DNA from: Oscillospiraceae bacterium
GTDB lineage: Bacteria; Bacillota; Clostridia; Oscillospirales; Ruminococcaceae
Assembly: GCA_017848075.1 (NCBI GenBank)
Contig: JAGALG010000247.1
Span: 1 to 5,978, forward strand
DNA: 5,978 nt
Direction: 5' to 3'
Part shown: positions 1-5,091 of the stretch, in pieces
Layout: every line of letters starts with the position of its first letter
Position numbering within the stretch: position 1 is the stretch's first letter
Notes under the pieces: generated by a model
The model's database searches: none
Told to the model about the DNA's origin: nothing
The model's input: the letters and a program-made list of their open reading frames with translations, nothing else
Translations under genes and position numbers: made by a program

Positions 1-1
1 C

Positions 2-280
2 ACCCTGTGTGAGACTTTCCTGAAAGAAGTGTTCAAGAAAGGTTCCATCGACTCTCTGGATCACGAAACCCTGTTTACCATCCAGAAATTCTTTGAAAAT
101 AACCTGAATGTGTCCGAAACTTCCAGAAAGCTCTTCGTACATAGAAATACGCTGGTGTACCGTCTTGAGAAGATCAAGAAACTGACCGGCTTGGATCTGC
201 GCGAGTTTGACCACGCTATCGTCTTCAAGATCGCGCTGATGGTCAAGAAATACCTGACCGCCAACCCAATCAAATATTAA
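2..280 (+). CDS. PucR/CdaR-type transcriptional regulator, C-terminal HTH end (5' truncated by window)
   Basis: This is the last 92 codons of a gene that begins before the window; the frame is open from base 2 and ends with TAA at 278-280. The visible part is the C-terminal helix-turn-helix of the PucR/CdaR family (HTH_30 type). Its hallmark is the run NVSETSRKLFVHRNTLVYRL followed by EKIKKLTGLDLREF and a closing helix, FKIALMVKKYL. In this family the domain binds DNA, while the missing N-terminal part senses a ligand or carries a GGDEF-like fold. The ligand cannot be inferred here. A gene of this family directly upstream of ftsE is, as I recall, common in Clostridia, but a strong hairpin at 297-328 and a new promoter before ftsE suggest separate transcription. 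A GTG at 29 is in frame but is internal to the conserved domain, so it is not the start. Confidence 0.88.
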   Translation, partial: TLCETFLKEVFKKGSIDSLDHETLFTIQKFFENNLNVSETSRKLFVHRNTLVYRLEKIKKLTGLDLREFDHAIVFKIALMVKKYLTANPIKY

Positions 281-296
281 CAGAATATGAACAGAG

Positions 297-334
297 GGCA
301 ACACGATGCATCATTGCGTCGTGTTGCCTGTTTG
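297..334 (+). terminator. Hairpin terminator after the PucR-type gene
   Basis: A 14-bp stem is formed by 297-310 (GGCAACACGATGCA) and 315-328 (TGCGTCGTGTTGCC), with one G-T pair and a TCAT loop. It begins 17 nt after the regulator's stop codon. The tail, TGTTTG, is only moderately T-rich, so termination may be partial. The stem is strong enough that an intrinsic terminator is the simplest reading. Confidence 0.68.
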
Positions 335-359
335 AATGTAAAGCGATAATTGCTAAAAT
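332..359 (+). promoter_or_regulatory. Predicted ftsE operon promoter (extended -10)
   Basis: A -35-like TTGAAT (332-337) is followed 16 nt later by TAAAAT (354-359), preceded by TGC (351-353), giving an extended -10. The predicted start of transcription is near 366, right at the ribosome binding site. A second TGC-TATAAA at 361-369 is a similar match, but would start transcription inside the ribosome binding site. Inferred from sequence match only. Confidence 0.5.
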
Positions 360-366
360 TTGCTAT

Positions 367-376
367 AAAGGAGAGG
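367..376 (+). promoter_or_regulatory. Ribosome binding site that fixes the TTG start of ftsE
   Basis: AAAGGAGAGG, with GGAG at 370-373, lies 8 nt before the TTG at 382. No ATG or GTG in the ftsE frame gives a complete N-terminus at this distance, so this site decides for the TTG start. Confidence 0.8.
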
Positions 377-381
377 TTCTG

Positions 382-1074
382 TTGATCGAATTTTCCAATG
401 TGACCAAAGTGTACAAGAACGGAACCGAAGCATTGAAGGATGTCAACCTGAAGATCGACAAAGGCGAGTTTGTCTTTGTAGTCGGCCCATCCGGCGCCGG
501 CAAGAGCACCTTCATCAAGCTGCTGCTGCGGGAAGAAACGCCCAGCAAGGGCCATATCGAGGTCAACGGCTACGATCTGAACAAGATCAAACGCCGCCAC
601 ATCCCACAGTTCCGCCGCTCCCTGGGCGTTGTGTTCCAGGATTTCCGACTGATCCCGAAAATGACGGTTTATGATAATGTAGCATTTGCTCTGCGCGTGA
701 CCAATGTGACCAATCGTTCCATTCGTCAGCGTGTACCATACATCCTGAATCTGGTGGGCCTGGCTCATAAGGCCCGCAGCTATCCGGAGCAGCTGTCCGG
801 TGGTGAGCAGCAGCGTGTGGCGCTGGCCCGCGCTCTGGTCAACAACCCGTCCCTGCTGATCGCTGACGAGCCTACCGGCAATGTGGACCCGGAGATGTCT
901 CTGGAAATCGTGGAGCTGCTCAACGAGATCAATAAATACGGTACGACCATCGTCATGGTGACCCATGCACACGATCTGGTTCATAAATTTGACCGCCGTG
1001 TGATCACCATCAACCACGGCAACATTGTTGCCGACGGCAATGGGGCAGAATGGGGGGTATTCCATGAGAGGTAG
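382..1074 (+). CDS. ftsE: Cell division ATP-binding protein FtsE
   Basis: This is the ATPase of the FtsEX complex, which sits on the cytoplasmic face of the membrane at the division or growth site and couples ATP hydrolysis to control of cell-wall hydrolysis outside. The 230-residue length is normal for the family. All ABC ATPase motifs are visible: Walker A GPSGAGKST (35-43), Q-loop VVFQDF (83-88), signature LSGGEQQR (138-145), Walker B LLIADEPTG (158-166) and switch histidine H195 (VTHAH). The FtsE-type N-terminus, MIEFSNVTKVYKNG, and the RLIPKMTVYDNVAF stretch separate it from general lipoprotein-type ABC ATPases. Translation starts at TTG 382, read as Met, supported by a well-placed ribosome binding site. 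The gene overlaps ftsX by 11 nt, so the two are probably translationally coupled and made in matched amounts. Confidence 0.97.
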   Translation: MIEFSNVTKVYKNGTEALKDVNLKIDKGEFVFVVGPSGAGKSTFIKLLLREETPSKGHIEVNGYDLNKIKRRHIPQFRRSLGVVFQDFRLIPKMTVYDNVAFALRVTNVTNRSIRQRVPYILNLVGLAHKARSYPEQLSGGEQQRVALARALVNNPSLLIADEPTGNVDPEMSLEIVELLNEINKYGTTIVMVTHAHDLVHKFDRRVITINHGNIVADGNGAEWGVFHER

Positions 1075-1975
1075 CAGCTTTGGTTACCTGCTGAAAAGCG
1101 GTTTCAAGAATTTGTGGCACAACCGTCTGATGTCGGCAGCGTCCATCGGTGTTCTGGTGGCCTGCATGATGCTGATCGGCGGTGCCGTTCTGTTGGGACT
1201 GAATGTCCGCAGCATTGTCGGCGTAGCCGGTGAAGAAAACGAAGTGGTGGTCTTCCTGGAGGAGGGCCTTACACAGGACGAGATCGACGAAGTCGGCATC
1301 CAGATCCAAAAGCTAGGTAATATCAAGGAAGTGGACTATGTGTCCAAAGAGGAAGCCCTGAAAACCGAACAGGAAAAGGATAAATGGGGCGGCCTTCTGG
1401 ACGGCCTCAGCGAGGAGGATAACCCGCTGCCGGCCAGCTACCGCATCCATCTGGTGGATATTACGGAAAACAAGCTGATCCGCACCTGTGAAAAGCTGGC
1501 GCAGATCGATGGCATCGAGGAGTACAACGCTCCGTATCAAGAAGCGACCATTCTGACCGATATCCAGAACGCAGTCACCTTTGTGGGTGCCATCGTTGTG
1601 GTGATTCTGGTGGTGGTTTCCGTTATGATCATTTCCAATACCATTAAAATCACCGTCTTCTCCCGCAGCAAGGAGATCTATATTATGAAACTGGTGGGCG
1701 CCACCGACACCTTCATCCGCATGCCATTTATGATCGAGGGTATTCTGATCGGTCTGATCGCGGCTCTTTTGGCCTTTGGTATTCTGTGGGGCGGCTACAG
1801 CTACGGTATGTCTGCGCTGGATCTCAGCGGTACCGGCTGGCTGTCCATTTCCATGGATTCTCTGGTGGCCTTTGAAGATGTGGCAGCCTTCCTCTTCGGC
1901 GTGTTTGCCGCACTGGGCGCAGGCCTGGGCTGGATCGGCAGCATCGTCTTTGTGAGAAAGCATCTTCGCGTTTAG
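1064..1975 (+). CDS. ftsX: Cell division membrane protein FtsX
   Basis: This is the integral membrane half of FtsEX; it passes the ATPase state of FtsE to an extracellular hydrolase or activator. The 303 residues show the family layout: a short cytoplasmic N-terminus (NLWHNRLMS), TM1 at about 24-46, an extracellular domain at about 48-165 containing the conserved NPLPASYRIHL (120-130), then TM2 (about 172-191), TM3 (about 224-245) and TM4 (about 270-297). The cytoplasmic loop after TM2, FSRSKEIYIMKLVGAT (199-214), is the typical FtsX signature. I chose ATG 1064 because GGGGGG at 1052-1057 lies 6 nt upstream. A TTG at 1025 in the same frame would add 13 residues unlike the family. It follows ftsE with an 11-nt overlap and precedes the M23 gene by 45 nt, so the three form one operon. 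Confidence 0.96.
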   Translation: MRGSSFGYLLKSGFKNLWHNRLMSAASIGVLVACMMLIGGAVLLGLNVRSIVGVAGEENEVVVFLEEGLTQDEIDEVGIQIQKLGNIKEVDYVSKEEALKTEQEKDKWGGLLDGLSEEDNPLPASYRIHLVDITENKLIRTCEKLAQIDGIEEYNAPYQEATILTDIQNAVTFVGAIVVVILVVVSVMIISNTIKITVFSRSKEIYIMKLVGATDTFIRMPFMIEGILIGLIAALLAFGILWGGYSYGMSALDLSGTGWLSISMDSLVAFEDVAAFLFGVFAALGAGLGWIGSIVFVRKHLRV

Positions 1976-2006
1976 GCGCAGATGGATATAGTAAGAAGTT
2001 TTATCG

Positions 2007-2014
2007 AAAGGAAG
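2007..2014 (+). promoter_or_regulatory. Ribosome binding site of the M23 gene
   Basis: AAAGGAAG lies 6 nt before ATG 2021 and supports this start. The in-frame ATG at 1982, only 6 nt after the ftsX stop, has no comparable site and would put 13 extra residues in front of a normal signal peptide. Confidence 0.75.
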
Positions 2015-2020
2015 AACCTC

Positions 2021-3247
2021 ATGGGAAAAGAGAATGTAAAACGCCTGTTGGCCTTCCTGCTCTGTGGGCTGCTGCTGAGCGGCAGTACCCCGATCCTTCC
2101 GGTTTATGCCGATGACACGACAACGGAGGCTGCGGCAGAAACAACAGCTGCCAGCTCCGACGAGGAGAATCGTCAGAAGCTGAAGGAGCTGCAGGAGCAG
2201 AGCGAACAGCTGGCAGAGGAGCGCAAGCAGATCCAGTCTCAGATCAGCAGCGCCAAAAGCCAGAGACAACAGCAGCAGGCTATCGCGGATACGCTGGACA
2301 GCCGCATCAACAACACCATCTCCCAGATCACCGTACTGGACCAGAAGGTTATCGTCTTGAAGGACGAGATCGCCATCACCGAGGACCATATCGCTACTTT
2401 GCAGGCCAACATCGAAACAAACTACGAGCTGTTCCTGCAGCGAGTTCGCGCGTCCTACATGTACGGCGATATCAAGCCCATGTCCGTTGTACTGGGCGCC
2501 GATGACTATTACGATTCGCTGGTTGCGGCTAAGACCATCGAGAGCGTGGCCGACCATGACAACAAGCTGATCGAACAGCTGAACAGCGACAAAGCTGAAG
2601 TGGAAGAAGCGCTGGAACAGCTGGAAGTGGACAAAAAAGACCTGGAAGACTCCATCGAAACCCTGGAGGAGGAGAAGGCCGCTCTGGAGAGTGAGCTGGA
2701 AGCCACCAATGTGGAGATCGAGAACTTCTCCAAAATGGAGAAGGAGTTCCAGGCGAACCTGGCAGCCAACCAGAAAATGAGCCAGGAGCTGCAGGAAGAA
2801 ATGAACGCCGTTTTCGCCCTGATCAACAGTGTGGGCGAGTATGTCGGCGGCGAGATGATGTGGCCGGTACCGGGCTTCAATACCATTTCCTCCTACTATG
2901 GCTGGCGCTGGAACAAGACCGACTACCACACCGGTATTGATATCACCGGTTCCGGTGTCAACAAGGCGACCATTGTCGCTGCCAACTCCGGCACCGTTGC
3001 CAAAGTCAACACCTCCTATGTGCCGGGCAAGGGCTACGGCATCTATGTGATCATCGACCACGGAGGCGGCTGTGTGTCTCTCTATGGTCACTGCTCCTCC
3101 GTTCTGGTCAGCGAAGGCCAGAAGGTAGTGAAGGGCACTCCAATCGCCAAAGTCGGTTCCACCGGCTGGTCCACCGGCCCGCACCTCCATTTCGAGGTTC
3201 GTGAAAGTGGTCAGCATGTGAACCCGCTGGGCTACTTACAGGGCTAA
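2021..3247 (+). CDS. Secreted coiled-coil protein with C-terminal peptidase M23 (LytM) domain, FtsEX partner
   Basis: This 408-residue protein is a predicted exported murein hydrolase or hydrolase activator. A signal peptide (KR at 7-8, hydrophobic core about 9-28) probably ends after VYA (28-30). A Thr/Ala/Glu-rich linker follows, then a long two-part coiled coil at about 48-270, interrupted near 144-166 by ASYMYG and VVLGADDYYDSL, the PcsB/CwlO/EnvC-type hairpin region. The C-terminal M23 domain (about 283-405) keeps HTGID (H303, D307), the YGH histidine (H357) and HLH (H388, H390), that is, all the expected zinc and catalytic positions. It would cleave peptide cross-links of peptidoglycan outside the membrane. 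Its place behind ftsEX strongly suggests that FtsX engages the coiled coil. In known systems the partner's effector domain differs (degenerate LytM in EnvC, CHAP in PcsB, NlpC/P60 in CwlO). Its activity here is inferred from the intact motif. Confidence 0.93.
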   Translation: MGKENVKRLLAFLLCGLLLSGSTPILPVYADDTTTEAAAETTAASSDEENRQKLKELQEQSEQLAEERKQIQSQISSAKSQRQQQQAIADTLDSRINNTISQITVLDQKVIVLKDEIAITEDHIATLQANIETNYELFLQRVRASYMYGDIKPMSVVLGADDYYDSLVAAKTIESVADHDNKLIEQLNSDKAEVEEALEQLEVDKKDLEDSIETLEEEKAALESELEATNVEIENFSKMEKEFQANLAANQKMSQELQEEMNAVFALINSVGEYVGGEMMWPVPGFNTISSYYGWRWNKTDYHTGIDITGSGVNKATIVAANSGTVAKVNTSYVPGKGYGIYVIIDHGGGCVSLYGHCSSVLVSEGQKVVKGTPIAKVGSTGWSTGPHLHFEVRESGQHVNPLGYLQG

Positions 3248-3250
3248 AAC

Positions 3251-3282
3251 AAAAGCACCTTCCGTAAGGAGGGTGCTTTTTT
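3251..3282 (+). terminator. Rho-independent terminator of the ftsEX-M23 operon
   Basis: AAAAGCACCTTCC (3251-3263) pairs with GGAGGGTGCTTTT (3268-3280) around a GTAA loop, with one G-T pair. It runs into six Ts (3277-3282). It starts 3 nt after the M23 stop codon. Confidence 0.93.
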
Positions 3283-3336
3283 CTGTCCAATATGAAACAT
3301 TTCAATCAACAAGGCAGGAAGCATAGCAATTTTCCA

Positions 3337-3365
3337 TGTCCATTTCCTCTGATTTGTGCTATACT
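3337..3365 (+). promoter_or_regulatory. Predicted promoter of the radical SAM gene (extended -10)
   Basis: TGC-TATACT (3357-3365) is a good extended -10 element. The best -35 at 17-nt spacing, TGTCCA (3337-3342), matches the consensus at only 3 of 6 positions, so recognition would rest on the extended -10. The predicted start, near 3372, leaves a leader of only about 15 nt, beginning at the ribosome binding site. Confidence 0.5.
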
Positions 3366-3371
3366 ATAGGA

Positions 3372-3381
3372 AAAGGAGGGG
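3372..3381 (+). promoter_or_regulatory. Ribosome binding site of the radical SAM gene
   Basis: AAAGGAGGGG lies 5 nt before ATG 3387 and decides for it. An in-frame ATG at 3336 lies upstream of the predicted -10 element and would place the strong ribosome binding site inside the coding region. Confidence 0.85.
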
Positions 3382-3386
3382 ATTTC

Positions 3387-4208
3387 ATGTATAAAGACGA
3401 AACCACCTATTATCCCACCAGCGAGAGACATACCCAACTGATTCCCGTAACGGTGGGCTGTGCCCATAAAAAATGTGCCTTCTGCGCCATGTATGAGGAC
3501 TGCTCCTACAGCGAGGTGTCCATCAACGACATCGATTACGAGCTGCAGTACGGCAACGAATATACGGAAAAGGTCTTTCTGACCGGTGCAGACCCCATGC
3601 ACATCGGCTTTGCCAAGCTGGAGAAGATCCTGCAGCTGATCCGCCGCCGATTGCCTCGCTGCGCCTGTGTAGCGGCTTATGCCAGCGTACGCAGTATCCT
3701 GAAATACAGCGTGGAGGAACTGAAACAGCTGCACGAGCTGGGACTGCGGCTGCTGTACATCGGCTTTGAAAGCGGCAGCGATGAGGCGCTGGCTCTCATG
3801 AAAAAGGGCAACACCTCCGCTCAGGCGCTGGAAGCGGCTCTGAAGCTGAACGAAGCCCGTATCCCATTCAACACCATCGTCATGTACGGCTTTGCCGGTG
3901 CAGGCAAGGGCGTGGAAAACGCTCACAAAACCGCCGCATTGGTGAACCAGTTCAAGAGCAATAAAATCGTCACCATGAACCTGACGCTCTATCCTTCTAC
4001 ACCATTGGCCTCCATGGTGGAGCGGGGTGAGTTCACCGAAGCCAGCAACGCAGAGAAAAAAGAAGAGCTGCGTGTGCTGCTGCAGGAGCTGGACCCACCG
4101 GGCGGCAGCCTCTTTGATACCACCCATTCCACCAACTATATCCACCTGTTGGGCCGCCTGCCGGAGGAGCGGGACAGTCTGCTGGAACAGCTGGAACAGG
4201 AAATGTAA
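3387..4208 (+). CDS. Radical SAM superfamily protein, substrate unknown
   Basis: This is a cytoplasmic iron-sulfur enzyme of 273 residues, consisting of essentially one radical SAM (Elp3/MiaB/NifB-like) domain. The cluster motif is GCAHKKCAFC, with Cys25, Cys30 and Cys33; the spacing is CX4CX2C rather than the common CX3CX2C. Downstream are elements expected for SAM binding and the barrel: VFLTGADP (63-70), YIGFESGSDEAL (from about 124) and NTIVMYGFAGAGKGVENA. The three cysteines would bind a [4Fe-4S] cluster that cleaves S-adenosylmethionine. There is no obvious extra domain (no B12-binding, TRAM or SPASM region), so the substrate cannot be named. From memory, short Clostridia radical SAM proteins of this type are annotated without a function. 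It forms its own transcription unit between two terminators and need not be linked to the ftsEX genes. Confidence 0.9.
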   Translation: MYKDETTYYPTSERHTQLIPVTVGCAHKKCAFCAMYEDCSYSEVSINDIDYELQYGNEYTEKVFLTGADPMHIGFAKLEKILQLIRRRLPRCACVAAYASVRSILKYSVEELKQLHELGLRLLYIGFESGSDEALALMKKGNTSAQALEAALKLNEARIPFNTIVMYGFAGAGKGVENAHKTAALVNQFKSNKIVTMNLTLYPSTPLASMVERGEFTEASNAEKKEELRVLLQELDPPGGSLFDTTHSTNYIHLLGRLPEERDSLLEQLEQEM

Positions 4209-4272
4209 GAGCAAACAAAGCCACCCCTTTGGGGCTGTAATCTACTTTAATGGACATTTTTAAAACTATACG

Positions 4273-4307
4273 AAAAGGCGCATTCTTATGCGCCTTTTCT
4301 GCTTTTT
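4273..4307 (+). terminator. Rho-independent terminator after the radical SAM gene
   Basis: A perfect 11-bp stem, AAAAGGCGCAT (4273-4283) with ATGCGCCTTTT (4288-4298), encloses a TCTT loop. A CTGC and five Ts (4303-4307) follow the T-run of the right arm. The left arm starts with four As, so it could also act on the other strand. Confidence 0.88.
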
Positions 4308-4377
4308 ATAGTGTCAGAAATAAAGTCTATTTTTTCAAAAATAACCACTTTTCATGCCAAAGTAGCTCTAACATCGG

Positions 4378-4406
4378 TAGAGAGTTATAAGATATGACAT
4401 TATAAT
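4378..4406 (+). promoter_or_regulatory. Possible promoter in the AT-rich stretch
   Basis: TAGAGA (4378-4383, 4 of 6 to TTGACA) stands 17 nt before a perfect TATAAT (4401-4406). No gene starts close behind it. It could give a long leader for the HTH gene or a small RNA, or be chance in AT-rich DNA. Confidence 0.3.
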
Positions 4407-4533
4407 AATTAAATGATAGTATCCACAGAAATTTATAGTATCATTTTTGGCTTATTCATGCGGTTTTTAATCAATCTCAAATTATATGATATTCTTTTTG
4501 ATACTTATATAATATTTTTATCGATACATAATG

Positions 4534-4562
4534 TTGAGATAATATATCAAATGTGCTACAAT
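4534..4562 (+). promoter_or_regulatory. Predicted promoter of the HTH/restriction operon
   Basis: TTGAGA (4534-4539, 5 of 6) is separated by exactly 17 nt from TACAAT (4557-4562, 5 of 6), preceded by TGC (4554-4556) as an extended -10. Transcription would begin near 4569 and give a leader of about 38 nt. This is the best-matching promoter in the window. Confidence 0.72.
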
Positions 4563-4577
4563 AGACTTAATAATCAA

Positions 4578-4595
4578 CCAATTATGACTAATTGG
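4578..4595. repeat. Inverted repeat in the leader of the HTH gene, candidate operator or RNA hairpin
   Basis: CCAATTA (4578-4584) and TAATTGG (4589-4595) are perfect inverted copies around TGAC. The repeat lies in the predicted leader, just downstream of the transcription start, and its right arm shares two Gs with the ribosome binding site. It could bind a dimeric regulator, possibly the HTH protein itself, or fold in the mRNA and limit ribosome access. Function is inferred. Confidence 0.55.
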
Positions 4596-4600
4596 GGAGG
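4594..4600 (+). promoter_or_regulatory. Ribosome binding site of the HTH gene
   Basis: GGGGAGG lies 6 nt before ATG 4607 and decides for it over the in-frame TTG at 4592, which would overlap the site itself. Confidence 0.82.
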
Positions 4601-4606
4601 AACATT

Positions 4607-5038
4607 ATGAAAGCACGAATTTTGAAAAACAGTAGTGAGATCCATATGCTCTTATGCAATGGTAAAATCAAAAAAGTTACAGACAATGAAGTCCGTAGCT
4701 TTTTTAGTACATATAAAAACCCCGAACACTACGAAGGTCCCGACACATGGGATTATGAGTTATCTATGGAGGACTATGCTGGTGAAACGATAGCTGTTGT
4801 AGATGACGATGAACACTTAATCATATATGATGCTGATTATTTTGCTACGATCTTAGAAATGCCAATGACTTATTTGTCAGTGGCAGATTTTGCAAAGAAG
4901 CATGGAAGACAGCCGGCTCTCGTTCGTAGATTATGCATGAATGGTCGCATCAAAGGCGCGACCTCTGTGGGTTCTACCTGGCTTATCCCTGAAAATGCTC
5001 CATATCCTGCTGATGCCCGAGTAGGAAAAAGAGTGTAA
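4607..5038 (+). CDS. Small protein with C-terminal excisionase/MerR-like helix-turn-helix
   Basis: This 143-residue protein has two parts. Residues 1-88 form an acidic region I do not recognise (MKARILKNSSEIHMLL..., then EDYAGETIAVVDDDEHLIIYDADYF). Residues about 89-131 are a winged HTH of excisionase/MerR type: YLSVADFAKKHG, RQPALVRRLCMNGRIKGA, and the wing SVGSTWLIPENAPYP. It has no catalytic motif or membrane segment and would bind DNA. It follows a strong promoter, and the restriction-enzyme gene begins 53 nt after its stop, with no promoter I can see between, so the two are probably co-transcribed. I infer a regulatory role, perhaps a control protein that times restriction expression or represses its own operon. 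A recombination directionality factor is less likely because no integrase is present. Base composition is lower in G+C than in the ftsEX region. Confidence 0.82.
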   Translation: MKARILKNSSEIHMLLCNGKIKKVTDNEVRSFFSTYKNPEHYEGPDTWDYELSMEDYAGETIAVVDDDEHLIIYDADYFATILEMPMTYLSVADFAKKHGRQPALVRRLCMNGRIKGATSVGSTWLIPENAPYPADARVGKRV

Positions 5039-5063
5039 TTTTATTTGTTTTAACCGTTTTGTC

Positions 5064-5076
5064 CTGGCTTCGCCAG
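5064..5076 (+). promoter_or_regulatory. Small hairpin in front of the restriction-enzyme gene
   Basis: CTGGC (5064-5068) and GCCAG (5072-5076) are perfect inverted copies around TTC. No T-run follows, so it is not a terminator. It lies directly before the weak ribosome binding region GTGAGAAAG (5076-5084) of the next gene. An effect on translation is possible but unproven. Confidence 0.4.
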
Positions 5077-5091
5077 TGAGAAAGATAGTGC

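Larger units (their letters stand above)
4308..4606. other. AT-rich intergenic stretch between core genes and the defence locus
   Basis: These roughly 300 nt hold no gene I can support. The 180 bases 4381-4560 contain only 39 G or C. I see a direct repeat, ATAGTATC (4416-4423 and 4435-4442), and an inverted repeat, AAATGATA (4411-4418) with TATCATTT (4439-4446). There is a possible promoter, TAGAGA-17-TATAAT (4378-4406), and a clear promoter at 4534-4562. A 65-codon open frame at 4413-4610 has no ribosome binding site. The composition suggests transferred DNA starting near the terminator at 4273-4307. Confidence 0.7.

Noticed and set aside
277..1065. 262-codon open frame on the minus strand over ftsE
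   Set aside because: It mirrors the ftsE coding sequence, crosses a terminator hairpin and has no family resemblance.
1982..2020. Upstream ATG 1982 as start of the M23 gene
   Set aside because: It has no good ribosome binding site, and the 13 added residues precede an otherwise normal signal peptide starting at 2021.
1313..3217. 634-codon open frame on the minus strand
   Set aside because: It runs antisense across ftsX and the M23 gene, is rich in low-complexity Leu/Gln/His runs typical of reverse-complemented coiled-coil codons, and has no recognisable domain. The + strand genes explain this DNA fully.
3306..4214. 302-codon open frame on the minus strand
   Set aside because: It is a shadow of the radical SAM gene, whose cysteine motif, promoter and ribosome binding site are clear on the + strand.
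4219..4236. CCCC-TTT-GGGG hairpin after the radical SAM stop codon
   Set aside because: The stem is only 4 bp before mismatches and no T-run follows; the perfect hairpin at 4273-4298 is a far better terminator.
4519..4526. TATCGATA palindrome
   Set aside because: An 8-bp palindrome in AT-rich DNA is expected by chance; it has no partner site or clear position relative to the promoter.
4413..4610. 65-codon open frame in the AT-rich stretch, with a hydrophobic translation
   Set aside because: There is no ribosome binding site before the ATG, codons are those of random AT-rich DNA, and it runs through the promoter and into the ribosome binding site of the HTH gene.
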